Counted from the stretch's first letter, positions 8,981 through 18,489 are shown. The stretch: 64,000 bases of DNA from Polaromonas sp. (GCF_029945925.1 NZ_JAQSDN010000044.1:62001-126000); one strand, 5' to 3'. Translations and numbers: made by a program. The notes: generated by a model from the letters alone, not told the origin.

Positions 8981-9205
8981 AATTTTTATTTGATATTGAA
9001 AAAAATGTCGCGCAGGTAATTGCGCTCTCTCTTGAGCTTCCCTTGCCTTGCGCACTTTTTGAGTTAATGGGAAAGACCTGGCCCCCAGGAGCAACGGGTC
9101 CACAGGGGCCGGATAGTTACCTATATCGCTCAATTGGAGAAGTAGGCCTTCGCGTGAAAATTGCGGTGACCTATGAAGAATCATCCAGTCGCAATTGGCG
9201 CCTTG

Positions 9206-9730
9206 TTAATATTTCGCATCGTTCGAAACCGATGCTGCCTTGCGGCTCAGGCCAGGGAATTGAGTGTTTACGCGCAGTGCTGGAGGGATGCGTTCCAAGA
9301 CGGCTGGCAACCGCTCCTGGCTCCACCACTCGAGAACCTCGGCTATATCGCTTCTCTTGTCGAAGGCGTAATTCAAGGCCGTCCATGCGCGCTTCAAATA
9401 CCAACCCTCCTCCATTGCCAGAGGGTTGATATCACCAGTGAGATTCCAGATATCCCTATCCGGATTGCGACTCGCCATGAGCTTTCGCTCGCATCCTGGG
9501 AACGTCGGGGTATGCAGACGAAGCGACCCTATATTCAGGACGAAACACGCTAAGCCGAGGGCGTTGCCATCCATGTCGCTGAAGATAAAGTCGTTGACGA
9601 TAACTGTGCCATGGCAATAGTCAGTGAAGCTCTGGGAACGCCTTGAACGTTGCTCGTTCGGAACTACATAGAGAATGGAGCTCTCGCGCTTCGCTTGTCG
9701 GGGAGCCGCCTGATTGGTTGAGGTTGACAT
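9206..9730 (-). CDS. Uncharacterised protein
   Basis: A 174-residue protein with a basic N-terminus (RQAKRESSILYVVPNEQRSRR) and a body rich in aromatic residues (EEGWYLKRAWTALNYAFDKRSDIAEVLEWW). No domain recognised. Just upstream of its ATG lies a two-part motif (9746-9777) shared with the region upstream of the regulator at 48517-49152, so the two may be co-regulated. Confidence 0.55.
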   Translation of the reverse strand: MSTSTNQAAPRQAKRESSILYVVPNEQRSRRSQSFTDYCHGTVIVNDFIFSDMDGNALGLACFVLNIGSLRLHTPTFPGCERKLMASRNPDRDIWNLTGDINPLAMEEGWYLKRAWTALNYAFDKRSDIAEVLEWWSQERLPAVLERIPPALRVNTQFPGLSRKAASVSNDAKY

Positions 9731-9745
9731 ATTAAGTGTGGGTGC

Positions 9746-9777
9746 GCGGGGCCCCGTGTCAGGACCCTGCTTTAATT
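9746..9777 (-). promoter_or_regulatory. Two-part repeated motif, copy 1
   Basis: On the plus strand GCGGGGCCC (9746-9754) is followed by CTGCTTTAATT (9767-9777). The same two blocks, in the same order and with nearly the same gap, occur at 49246-49280. Both copies lie upstream of a minus-strand gene; this one overlaps the stop codon of the preceding gene. Its role is unknown; a regulator binding site is one explanation. Confidence 0.4.
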
Positions 9778-10141
9778 AGTGAATAACGGTCAGCGTGCTG
9801 GGCGCCGCCACCAACAATGACTCTCCGTCCGCTGACAGGCCGACGTCCTGACCCGAGCGCACCGGCCTTAGGAGGTCAAGCGCCAGCAGCTTAAGAACGC
9901 TCGCTTCAATACTGAAGAAATCCAGATAAAAGCCGTGGCTGCGCTGGGCGCAGTCGAACACGAAGTACCTGCGGTCATATCGCTTCAGGACGGGCAAGCG
10001 TCGAGACGCACTTCCGATGGAGCCGAGGACGAACACGTCAGTCCACTCGAGGAATTCAAAGCCTCGAATTTTCTTACGATTGACAGCGGCGCAGGCCAGC
10101 GCTGCCGCGGCAGCCTGGAGATTTTTTGAAAGGATTTTCAT
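9776..10141 (-). CDS. Uncharacterised protein
   Basis: A 121-residue protein starting MKILSKNLQAAAAALACAA; this hydrophobic N-terminus could be a weak signal sequence or an amphipathic helix. The rest (RRYFVFDCAQRSHGFYLDFFSIEASVLKLLALDLLRP) is mixed. The frame is open to 10243, but the ATG at 10141 is the more natural start. No family recognised. Confidence 0.5.
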   Translation of the reverse strand: MKILSKNLQAAAAALACAAVNRKKIRGFEFLEWTDVFVLGSIGSASRRLPVLKRYDRRYFVFDCAQRSHGFYLDFFSIEASVLKLLALDLLRPVRSGQDVGLSADGESLLVAAPSTLTVIH

Positions 10142-10292
10142 CTGAGATGTTTCTCTATAGATGGTTGATGCGGCCGACACAAAAAAAGCGCGGCCCTTCA
10201 CAAATACAAATCCGAGGCTCTTGGCCTCAATTGAACGGACCAATGCCGAAGTCGGATTAACTGCAGCGCTTGCGCATGAGATGCTTGCCCGC

Positions 10293-10649
10293 TTACCGTG
10301 CAGGCCCAGACACCCGATGGGAGCATTCGGGCTTTCGGGGCAAGCTGTCAGTCACATTCAAGGGAACATGATTTCCCGTGTAGTGCTGCACCGGTGCGAG
10401 CGTCTCCGCGGCCAGCTTGCAGCCATCCATTGAGTCAATTAGCCACTGGAGCTCCCCCAAATCGGGCCCATCAGAGCGGACGGTGAACTCGAACAACACC
10501 GCGTCCAGCATCACCAACTCTCCGTTTCGGAGAATGGTGACTTGCTCGATTTGTACGCGAAGTAGCCATGGCTGCAGTACCGTCCGAATCAGGTTGACCT
10601 GGGACAGGTTCTCGGCACATAGCTTGTATTCGATATTGCTTTTTTTCAT
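10293..10649 (-). CDS. Uncharacterised protein
   Basis: A 118-residue protein starting MKKSNIEYKLCAENLSQ, preceded by a GGTGAAAG ribosome site. The body (VQIEQVTILRNGELVMLDAVLFEFTVRSDG) is beta-rich. The frame is open upstream to 10895, but that extension has low-complexity, non-protein-like composition. It probably heads a loose minus-strand series running to 9206. Confidence 0.5.
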   Translation of the reverse strand: MKKSNIEYKLCAENLSQVNLIRTVLQPWLLRVQIEQVTILRNGELVMLDAVLFEFTVRSDGPDLGELQWLIDSMDGCKLAAETLAPVQHYTGNHVPLNVTDSLPRKPECSHRVSGPAR

Positions 10650-10980
10650 TTCTTTCACCTTGTGATGATGCCCTGCCAAGCAGGCAGGCGTTTGCCTCAC
10701 GGGTCTGACCGCGAGTAGATTTCTTGGGGTGATTGCGCACAGCTCGGCAGAACCGCAAAATGCTTGGGAGCAAAGCTCGATACGGCAGCATTTCCGGGAA
10801 TTCGTGTGCGCGCGTTGCAGATGACTACTGGGGCGAACTCCTGTTATGGGAGTGCCGAAGCGCCAGAGTCGGTCACATGACAACGCGAAGGTCATGTGGT
10901 GGAAGGCGGTCCTGTTACTTCGGACCAGCTCTAACTATCAATGGAATTGCAGGCTTCTCGCTGGACTGGACTACGTGAAA
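10650..10980. other. Intergenic region without a supported gene
   Basis: About 330 bases between two minus-strand genes. It should hold the promoter of the 118-residue protein gene. I see a short CTGCC/GGCAG-type dyad near 10675-10690, but no convincing terminator, RNA or open reading frame. Confidence 0.4.
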
Positions 10981-11631
10981 TCAGTTCGTCATATTGCCCG
11001 CAGCCTTCTTTTTGGCCTTCTGAGCCTTGAGGAACTTGGCTGATGGGCACATTGGTGTCAGTCCAAGCCTCAGATAAACAGCTTCCGTGTCTTCCTCAGC
11101 CTTGGCAAGGATGTCTCTATATGCCGTCATAGCGCGGTCGTAGCGCTTAATTAACTCCGCCTTCTCTTTCGCCGACTTGGCTTGCTTGATGGCCTTTCCG
11201 ATAGCCGCCTCTTCAGCCTTGCGGGCATCTGCAGCAGTGCCATTTAGTTTCCTCTGTTCTGCCTTCGCTTTATCGATTAAGCCTCGCGGGTCGGCCTTCT
11301 CAACAATGACAGCGTCGCAAATCAACTTCTCGAGTGCCGCCTTACTTCTCATGAATTCTCGGTCTTCTTGCTTGGCGATTGCGTACAAACGCTGCTGCTC
11401 CTTCACACTCTTTTTCACTCTGATTGAATTTTCTGCAAGCGTCCAGAAGAGGTCACTCTCTTTCGCATGTTCTAAAACAGGGATTAAATGGGAAACCGCG
11501 CGCCAAGCGGCTTCATGCGCCCGCTTCGACACGGGCGTCTCATTCTCCTCAGATGTGTCCCCCTTCTTTGCCCATCGATAAATAATCTTGCTGGCATCCA
11601 AGAGAGCTTTTGCCGCTTCTTCGTTAATCAT
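10981..11631 (-). CDS. Uncharacterised helical/coiled-coil protein
   Basis: A 216-residue Lys/Glu/Ala-rich protein. Long helical stretches (KEQQRLYAIAKQEDREF, ARKAEEAAIGKAIKQ) predict coiled coil over much of its length, and the C-terminus is lysine-rich (KAQKAKKKAAGN). There is no signal peptide or membrane segment. A palindrome 27-43 bases upstream of the ATG may be its operator. A structural or scaffold role is possible, but function is unknown. Confidence 0.65.
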   Translation of the reverse strand: MINEEAAKALLDASKIIYRWAKKGDTSEENETPVSKRAHEAAWRAVSHLIPVLEHAKESDLFWTLAENSIRVKKSVKEQQRLYAIAKQEDREFMRSKAALEKLICDAVIVEKADPRGLIDKAKAEQRKLNGTAADARKAEEAAIGKAIKQAKSAKEKAELIKRYDRAMTAYRDILAKAEEDTEAVYLRLGLTPMCPSAKFLKAQKAKKKAAGNMTN

Positions 11632-11657
11632 TTTCTTTTTCCTTGTTTTGTGAATTT

Positions 11658-11674
11658 CACTAGATTTACTAGTG
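11658..11674. promoter_or_regulatory. Palindrome upstream of the coiled-coil gene
   Basis: CACTAG (11658-11663) and CTAGTG (11669-11674) form a perfect inverted repeat with a five-base spacer, 27-43 bases before the start of the gene ending at 10981. Size and position fit an operator near a promoter. Confidence 0.4.
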
Positions 11675-12274
11675 TGCAGTCCAGGTGCAACATCAAGCTG
11701 AAGCGACTTTGAACTTATTATTTGGGACTTTTTCTACGCCATAATTTGGCGCCATTCCTTCGCTTCACTGTTTAAATTGAAGCAGGGACCGTTGGCACGA
11801 GTGCCGGCAACCTATCGAGTCCGGAAGGGTCTTCTTTCCATCGCTCAGATACAGCTCACCCTGCTCTGTTAGCAAGGAAGAATTTTGTTTTTGTTTGAGG
11901 CCTTAGCCTCTTGAGTCACTCCAAAATTGCTTTGTGCAATTCTTTTCAGGGCGGGTTGATAGCCGCTTATCCGTTCAGATGACTCTACCGAAGTTGTTAA
12001 GGAACGAGTTCGACGGTTCGACGATGCGAAACGAAGTAGCCTGAAGGCCCGAGACAAACAGCAAAAATAGAAGAATTAAAAGCCCTCTGTCGAGGAACTT
12101 TGTCGTCCCGTAGTGAGCAAGTCACTTTGGGATTAGATGCGTACCAACCCTTTCGGATTACCAGCGAGTGATGAGGTGCCCAGAAAGCTAGGCACTCATT
12201 GATTGAGAAGTTCCAATGTAAGCGAAGTCCGGTGCTTTGACAATAGGTCTTGTCGCCTTTTAAGCAAAAGTATC
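11675..12274. other. 600-base noncoding stretch with short palindromes
   Basis: No supportable gene. It contains GAGGC-CTTA-GCCTC (11897-11910), AATTGC-TTTGT-GCAATT (11925-11941) and a tandem eight-base repeat GTTCGACG (12008-12015, 12016-12023). These could be a small RNA with a terminator, binding sites, or debris from rearrangement; the sequence alone does not decide. Confidence 0.4.
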
Positions 12275-12305
12275 AAAAAAGGTCACCTGCCGGCTACCAG
12301 GTGAC
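12275..12305 (-). terminator. Intrinsic terminator after the zinc-finger gene
   Basis: Read on the minus strand, GTCACCTG (12305-12298) pairs with CAGGTGAC (12289-12282) over an eight-base loop, followed by a T run opposite 12276-12281. It ends the minus-strand unit that contains the zinc-finger gene. Confidence 0.85.
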
Positions 12306-12315
12306 GTCAGAGTGT

Positions 12316-12921
12316 TCATTCTCGGGCTGGTGGAAATCGAAGACCAGCCCGGGCGTGTTTCCCATGAGCTCTTTCGACATGGGATGAGACCTCTGCTCGA
12401 TTCGGCCATCTTGAGGTACAGAACGGGCAAATCATCTCACCGGTTTCTGTTTGCATCACCAGGCGAGTGCCTTTTTTGGCCTCATCAACATGCTTCGCCT
12501 TCTTCATGTGCTTGGCCATGTCGCTAACCAGTGAGCCGCAAATAGTGCACTTCTGAAGAGTGAACAACAGATTGATAGGCGCACCTCCGTCTTCATTGAT
12601 ACGTGGCAGAGACTCTTTCACTCCTTCAGCGTGAACGCCGTGCACCTTGCTACGGTGCTTTTCCAAGTTTTTTACGACTACGTCGCAATCAGCGCAGACA
12701 ACCCCAGAATCTTTGGCCAAATGGGTTTCTTCGACCCGCACGTACTTGGTTTGACCCTTCCCTTCTGCTCCAAAGCTCTGCGTCGCTTGGTGGACTACCT
12801 TCACACTTGGGACAGTTTTCGTCGGCTTGGGGGGTTTTACATTGCCAGCGACCAGACAACTGAAGCAGTTTTTCTTCCCACCACAAGTGCATGAAGCTGA
12901 ACTGATTGACAAATGTTTCAC
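12316..12921 (-). CDS. Bacterial protein with three C2H2 zinc fingers
   Basis: A 201-residue protein, unusual for bacteria because it carries three classical C2H2 fingers: C76-C79-H89-H94, C125-C128-H138-H144 and C165-C168-H181-H186. A further cysteine group sits at the N-terminus (C11, C13, C19, C22). Linkers are long, so this is not a tandem eukaryotic-type array; each finger is probably independent and could bind nucleic acid or protein. The gene starts 99 bases after the stop of the giant helicase gene, on the same strand, with no terminator between them and a strong one after it, so the two may share a transcript. Function is unknown; DNA sensing or partner binding for the helicase is inference. 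Confidence 0.8.
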   Translation of the reverse strand: MKHLSISSASCTCGGKKNCFSCLVAGNVKPPKPTKTVPSVKVVHQATQSFGAEGKGQTKYVRVEETHLAKDSGVVCADCDVVVKNLEKHRSKVHGVHAEGVKESLPRINEDGGAPINLLFTLQKCTICGSLVSDMAKHMKKAKHVDEAKKGTRLVMQTETGEMICPFCTSRWPNRAEVSSHVERAHGKHARAGLRFPPARE

Positions 12922-13020
12922 CTTATTGGAACAAGCTGGAAGTGAACCAAGCTTACCAGCGAGTTAGGACGACGTAGACCGTGGAGCAGTTGTTGACGCA
13001 AGTGATGAAGATACATCTGC

Positions 13021-16000
13021 TCAGGCCAAATGTCGTTGGATGCTCTGAATTACAAAGGCCTGAGGAGCTTGACCCGGCACTCGCAAGACAACCATTTCAC
13101 CGGCATTTGCGCCAATAAGGATGGCCCCCAACGGGGTGGTCTCCGCAATCAAGCCGGACTTCGGGTCGGTTTGACGCATAGTCAGCCGAACCTGAAGCGG
13201 GGAATCGGGTTCTCCCACAGGAGCGTACGTGATTAAGTCGCCAACTTGCACCTCTAAGTCTTCCTCGTCCTCATCGAAAACAAGTTCTTCGTTCGCAGTA
13301 GTCTCGATGTTCCCTTTTGAAGGCACTGGTAGGCTGCCGTAGTCAAACGCGGGCGCCTTCACGGGCTCCTGAACTACAAGTTCATCCGCAATAGGCTTGG
13401 CTCGCAGCTCGTCAAGGAATTGCAGCAGGCGTGCAGTCTCCGCCATAGGGTTGCGGAACCAGTCTGTCGACCAGATGCGCCAAATGCGGTCCTTCCAGCC
13501 AAGACTTTCCAGGATTTCCTGGCGAATCCGGTCCCGGTCACGAACCGAGACCCCTGAGTGGTACGAAGCCCCGTCACACTCAATGGCCGCCAGGTATCCC
13601 GAGCCGTGCACGGGGTGCTTGACTGCAAGGTCTATCCGAAAGCCCGCCACGCCCAGCTGCGGCGTCACTTCATACCCCCTATTTCGAAGCACGTCCATGA
13701 CAGAAATCTCGAAGTCACTGTCTGGTGGAAGGCCTGTTTCGCTGTTCATCGGCAGCACGCCGTCTCGGGCGAACTCGAGATAGTCCCTAAGCGCGCGGGT
13801 TCCTTCCGGCGTACGGTTGTCAGAAACGATATCCTCAGGCCGCATCGAGCTGAACACCGTGACGGACTTCCGCGCGCGGGTGAACAGCACATTGAGCCGG
13901 CGCCAGCCCCCTTCCCTGCTGATGGGACCAAAGTTTTGGCGAACGACGTCAGTGTCCTTGGCCTTGCCGAAGGTGGTGGAAATAAAGATGCAGTCCCGCT
14001 CGTCGCCCTGAACGTTTTCCAGGTTCTTGATGAACAGGCCCATGGCTTCTGCGTCCCACTTTTCCTTGAATTTCGCTGCCTCGGGCAAACTGGGGAGGCG
14101 CGCCTCAAGAAGCTCAGCAACCAGGTCGCGCTGCTTGATGTTCAAGGTCACTATGCCCAAGGAGTCATGAGGGCGCTGAAGAATGTGTTCTACAGCGGCG
14201 TCCACCACCCGTCGAGCCTCCACGTGGTTCATCTGGTTCTCATACACGCCGTCGGCCACGTACTGATAGTTCAGGCCCAGGGACTTGCTCTTTGGGTATG
14301 GTGACGGGAACACCACCAAGTCCCCGCGGTAGAAGCGCTGGTTGGAAAAGGCAATCAGGGAGTCGTGGCGCGACCGATAGTGCCAGCGCAGCGTTCGAAC
14401 AGGCTGAAAGTGACTGATGCAGACATCCAGAATGCTTTCCGCCTCCAGCGTAGCCAGCTGGCCCAGTCCCGAGTCATCTTCCTCTGCAGAGGCCATCCTG
14501 GAAAAGAAGGAGGTTGGAGGTAACTGCTTGGGGTCCCCAACCACAACTAGCTGTGTGCCCCGGGCAATGGCTCCAATAGCCTGCTCTGGTCTTAGCTGAG
14601 ACGCTTCATCCATCACAATAATGTCAAAGTGCAAAAGCCCCGGCACCAGATATTGCGCTACTGCCTGGGGGCCCATCATGAAGCAGGGCTTGAGCTCTTG
14701 AATTGCAACTCCAGCCCGCCTCATTAACTGGCGCACTGGAACTCGAGGTCTTTGCTGGGGAATAAGGTGCTCCAGCAGCTTCATCTCAGTCTTCTCGTCA
14801 ACCCGAGCGCTATGCCTTCCCACCGGCGGCTTGCTTTTTGCCCGGCACTCACGTGCGACCTCCTGCCCGCGCAACTTGATAACCTGCTTGTCGAGCTCCG
14901 CATAGTCCCTGCGCACTGCGCTGTGCCTGGCCCCGCTAAACTGCTTGAGGGCAGGAACACTGTCAAAAACACCCTTGGCGAGGGTTGCGAAGAACCTGTA
15001 GATGAAGGCGTGCTCCAGTTCGGTGCCTTTGACTGCACCGCTTTCAAGCCCCTCGACAAAGCCATCGAGGCCTTGTGCCCTGACGTCTGTGCGCGCCCCA
15101 ATGTATTGGGTCCAGGCCAAAAGGCCTCCCAGGCTATCTGCTGCGAGTTGGGTCTTTTTAGCCAGTTGAGCCGCATACTCAGAAGCAGGCTTGTCTGCAA
15201 GGTCGACCCAGGCTGAGGCCTCGAACCGTCCCAGTCGAGACATTGCTTCCGAAAAATCAGCCAAAGCTTGCCAGCCCTTGTTGATGCCATCGGTGTAAGT
15301 CATCAAGCGTCGATGGTTCTCGACACAGTCCCCAGAAATCAAAACACTTTCGATTCGGGGAGGCAACTTTGTCTTCTTGATGAGGGCCCCATAGGAATGA
15401 GCGCCAAATGCCGAGTCCAGCTGGGAATCCCGGCCTTTAAGCCTCTCGCCAAGCAGGGCCGCCCCATCCTCGTGCGCTGCCAATCTCTCGTCCAGCGAGG
15501 CTAGGTCCCGGCTTGCACAAAGGGCGGCCAGGCCCGAGTCGGCAGACGCCTCCGGGTGGAGGTGCTCGACCATGAACTGAAGCGCCCCTCGCATGAAAGT
15601 TACAGCGTAGTCCACGGTCTGCAGCCTGTCCGACCATAGGGAGCCCTCCGTCCGACTCCAAGGTAGCGCCCCCTGCATCTGCTCATCGTTCGTGGCCTCC
15701 AGCAGAGACAGCGCGTTAACCGCTTCGTCGACCCCCACGCTCTGGCTCGCTAACCGGGTAACTATCGCGCGCTCCACCGTCACTGGGTCAAACATGGACT
15801 TGGGTACATCCGCGCCCTCCAGCACATCACGCGACTGGCTTAACCAATCGGCGCATTCAAGAAGCGCGTCCAGCGGAGTTTCCGTGGCCTTGAAGTGGGG
15901 TCCTGCCGCCGATTGAAGCGCCATGTCCGAATTCCAGGCAACCACTGCATGATTCAACTCCAGCAGAAACTCGAGCTCACGCAACCGTTCAGCTCCCGGT

Positions 16001-18489
16001 TTCTTGGACTTGTTCCTTTCGAGGCGCTTATGCAGGCTCACGGCCTGTCGCCAACGGCCTTGGAAGACTCGGTACCAGGTCTCGCCTTCCCGAAGGGTCC
16101 GGATGGCTGCCGCTATTTCCCCCTCAGGGGGCATGGCGTCCAAGTAGAACAGGCCCTCCAGCTGGTTTTGCCTCTCCTGAATGTGGTTCAGTTCCGCCTT
16201 GGCCTGGCGCAGCTTTGTCTGGGCCCCTGGTTGGCACAGGCCTACGTGGCGATAGTCAAGAAGTTCCGCCCGGGCCGCGGCCGCGACCGTTACGATGGCG
16301 TGCAGGGCCTGAACATGCGCGAGGCTGGAGTCAAATGGCAATGAACTCCGACGCGCTACCGACGCCAGCCGTTCCAAGGACAAGCGCCCGTTGGCGGCAG
16401 CGCCAGACAAGGCATCCGTCAATGTCCGCAGGTCGTTCTGCCCCGTGCCGCCCACCCCTAAGGTGGCCAGCTCCTTCAACGCGCTTGAGGCCTGGTTGCA
16501 AAGCTCAGCAGAAGCTGGCGCTACGGCCAGCAGATTCGCCCGAATCAGGGCCTCGGCCTTCTCAATTTCATCAATGCAAGCCTGGACATCCTGCAATACC
16601 GCCAGACTGGCGTGGCCTTGGGGGTCCACGTCGGAAAACAGGGCTGGCAGCAATCCAAAGTCGACGTCATTGGCGTCGGCCGGCGCAATGCTGGCCAGGA
16701 GGGAGAGGAGCTGCTCCGAGCCCTGCGCGCGCAAGTTGATGGTCGAGCTGCCCAGCAAAGATGCCGCGCTGGACGCCGCTGTCGAAAACTCGGCAAAGTG
16801 CCCAGCGTAGTCCCGGAGCACTCGTTGGACGGCGATATCGTCTTCCGGTCTCAGCTCTTCAGGGAAAAACCCCCACAGCGAGTGTGCTGGCCCGTAGACG
16901 CCAATGAGCTCCTGCTGCTTGGCCAAATACCGAAGCTTGTCGCCGAGGGCAGAGAGCTGTGTCGGTGTCGTCCGGCTGGCCGCGATGTAGTCGAGGTGCT
17001 GAACCGCAGTTGCCCCCCCTTTCGCTTTGAGCCGGTGCCGCTCGGAACGCCACATTACCTGATGCAAGGAGAGGCCCAGGGCGTTGCCAATCTGGGTATT
17101 CACCAAATCCGCATAGGCCTTGAGCTCGGCCCGCTTTTCTTCCTGACGCGCCAGGAGGTCCGGTAAGTCGTAAGCACCAGAAGGCCGCATGTTGATGCGC
17201 GTAGCGATGTCCTCAAGAACACGTTTTTTGCTGGTTTTGTTGCTGTGCAGCTCCAGGACGAAAAAGTCCAAGCCGGCCAAGGTAAGCCGGGACTTCACTA
17301 CTTCAAGGGCGGCCATCTTCTCGGCCACGAAGAGAATTTTCTTACCTGAGCGCAGTCCTGCAGCAATCAGATTGGTGATGGTCTGGGACTTGCCAGTGCC
17401 TGGAGGGCCCTCGATAACACGGTTTTGTCCCTCCATGACGTCGATAAGCGCGCTGTGCTGGGAGCTATCCGCGTCGTAGATGAGGGGAAGGTTGCCTTTG
17501 GGGTGTTCGTCAATCGAATACTCTTCAGCGTACTGGGACTCCCCGCTGGCCGGCTTGCCTTCGAATACTTGCTTGACCAGAGGATGGTCCAGCAGGGACG
17601 ATAAGCCCTCTTTACTGGGCCAGAGCGCGGGGTCCAGGTCCCGAACAAGAAGCATGTTGGCAAACGACAGCAGTGTGAGCGACATCATCCGGCGAACATG
17701 CCACTCTGGCTGGCTGGCAAAGGCCTTGCTCACGGCTTCCAGATAGTCCACCACGGAATTGCCGGACTCTTCGTTGTACTCAGGCAGGTTGAGGCCAAAG
17801 TCTCTTTTGAGCTTTTCTCGCAGAGACAAGTTGTCAGCCAGCTCTTCCCCGGTGTAGGTCAGGTGAAAGGTCGAGTACTGCCCATCGTCCGTTCGGGACA
17901 TCGCCACTGGAACGCAAAGAAGCGGCGCCAAGTACATCTTGTCGCTACCAGGGGCTTCCGGAAACTCCAGGAAACCCAACACCAGATAGAGCATGTTGGA
18001 GCCGGTCTCCTCGATGGCCAGCTTGGCCTCCCGCTCAAGCTTGCGGCAGTGTTTGCCGAGGTCTTCTGCGTAGAACAGGGTCTGCACTTCTGCAGGCGAG
18101 ATGGGTGTCTTCGAGGACTCAGGGTCCTGGAGGTTCAGGGAGTAAGACGTGTTTATGCCCAACTGGACCGCAAAGTCCTTGGACTCCGGCCGGGCCGAAC
18201 GGCCGTTCTTCAGGACCCATTCAACGCGACCTGGCTCAGGCACGGCCGCAATGGTGACCCGTCCGCTCTGCTCGGTGAGTCGGCGAAACACGCCCTCAAT
18301 GGTGCTGTGCACAAATTGCAGGGACTTGCCGGGACTGTGCTTGAAGTTGACCAGTCGGTTACGCCCAGACAGGTCGAGCAAACGAAGACGCAACTCATTT
18401 AGTGCAACTTGAGCGGGCACCTTTCCCGAAAATAGACTGGGTGCTCCTTGGGGTTGTATGTCTTCAGTGCTCTCGTAGGTGCTGGGCAT
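13021..18489 (-). CDS. Giant superfamily-1 helicase with Vsr-like nuclease and GreA-like C-terminus
   Basis: An 1822-residue protein of the DUF4011/DUF3320-type helicases often found in defence islands. An N-terminal domain (about 28-330) begins LNELRLRLLDLSGRNRLVNF. Walker A GPPGTGKS is at 361-368; the Upf1/Dna2-like DEAS box is at 1294-1297, followed by GDPKQLPPTSFF and RWHYRSRHDSLIAFSN. A long alpha-helical insertion (about 480-1180) separates the motor halves. Near 1580-1670 a Vsr/MTES_1575-like nuclease shows GFRIDLAV and AAIECDGASYH. The last about 90 residues (TPLGAILIGANAGE, VLRVPGQ) resemble the C-terminal domain of GreA/GreB transcript cleavage factors. It probably unwinds and cuts foreign nucleic acid. 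It is transcribed divergently from the restriction operon and followed by the zinc-finger gene. Confidence 0.9.
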   Translation of the reverse strand: MPSTYESTEDIQPQGAPSLFSGKVPAQVALNELRLRLLDLSGRNRLVNFKHSPGKSLQFVHSTIEGVFRRLTEQSGRVTIAAVPEPGRVEWVLKNGRSARPESKDFAVQLGINTSYSLNLQDPESSKTPISPAEVQTLFYAEDLGKHCRKLEREAKLAIEETGSNMLYLVLGFLEFPEAPGSDKMYLAPLLCVPVAMSRTDDGQYSTFHLTYTGEELADNLSLREKLKRDFGLNLPEYNEESGNSVVDYLEAVSKAFASQPEWHVRRMMSLTLLSFANMLLVRDLDPALWPSKEGLSSLLDHPLVKQVFEGKPASGESQYAEEYSIDEHPKGNLPLIYDADSSQHSALIDVMEGQNRVIEGPPGTGKSQTITNLIAAGLRSGKKILFVAEKMAALEVVKSRLTLAGLDFFVLELHSNKTSKKRVLEDIATRINMRPSGAYDLPDLLARQEEKRAELKAYADLVNTQIGNALGLSLHQVMWRSERHRLKAKGGATAVQHLDYIAASRTTPTQLSALGDKLRYLAKQQELIGVYGPAHSLWGFFPEELRPEDDIAVQRVLRDYAGHFAEFSTAASSAASLLGSSTINLRAQGSEQLLSLLASIAPADANDVDFGLLPALFSDVDPQGHASLAVLQDVQACIDEIEKAEALIRANLLAVAPASAELCNQASSALKELATLGVGGTGQNDLRTLTDALSGAAANGRLSLERLASVARRSSLPFDSSLAHVQALHAIVTVAAAARAELLDYRHVGLCQPGAQTKLRQAKAELNHIQERQNQLEGLFYLDAMPPEGEIAAAIRTLREGETWYRVFQGRWRQAVSLHKRLERNKSKKPGAERLRELEFLLELNHAVVAWNSDMALQSAAGPHFKATETPLDALLECADWLSQSRDVLEGADVPKSMFDPVTVERAIVTRLASQSVGVDEAVNALSLLEATNDEQMQGALPWSRTEGSLWSDRLQTVDYAVTFMRGALQFMVEHLHPEASADSGLAALCASRDLASLDERLAAHEDGAALLGERLKGRDSQLDSAFGAHSYGALIKKTKLPPRIESVLISGDCVENHRRLMTYTDGINKGWQALADFSEAMSRLGRFEASAWVDLADKPASEYAAQLAKKTQLAADSLGGLLAWTQYIGARTDVRAQGLDGFVEGLESGAVKGTELEHAFIYRFFATLAKGVFDSVPALKQFSGARHSAVRRDYAELDKQVIKLRGQEVARECRAKSKPPVGRHSARVDEKTEMKLLEHLIPQQRPRVPVRQLMRRAGVAIQELKPCFMMGPQAVAQYLVPGLLHFDIIVMDEASQLRPEQAIGAIARGTQLVVVGDPKQLPPTSFFSRMASAEEDDSGLGQLATLEAESILDVCISHFQPVRTLRWHYRSRHDSLIAFSNQRFYRGDLVVFPSPYPKSKSLGLNYQYVADGVYENQMNHVEARRVVDAAVEHILQRPHDSLGIVTLNIKQRDLVAELLEARLPSLPEAAKFKEKWDAEAMGLFIKNLENVQGDERDCIFISTTFGKAKDTDVVRQNFGPISREGGWRRLNVLFTRARKSVTVFSSMRPEDIVSDNRTPEGTRALRDYLEFARDGVLPMNSETGLPPDSDFEISVMDVLRNRGYEVTPQLGVAGFRIDLAVKHPVHGSGYLAAIECDGASYHSGVSVRDRDRIRQEILESLGWKDRIWRIWSTDWFRNPMAETARLLQFLDELRAKPIADELVVQEPVKAPAFDYGSLPVPSKGNIETTANEELVFDEDEEDLEVQVGDLITYAPVGEPDSPLQVRLTMRQTDPKSGLIAETTPLGAILIGANAGEMVVLRVPGQAPQAFVIQSIQRHLA

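Noticed and set aside
13030..18412. Many long plus-strand frames opposite the giant helicase gene
   Set aside because: They mirror a GC-rich coding strand, lack start signals and have unnatural composition.
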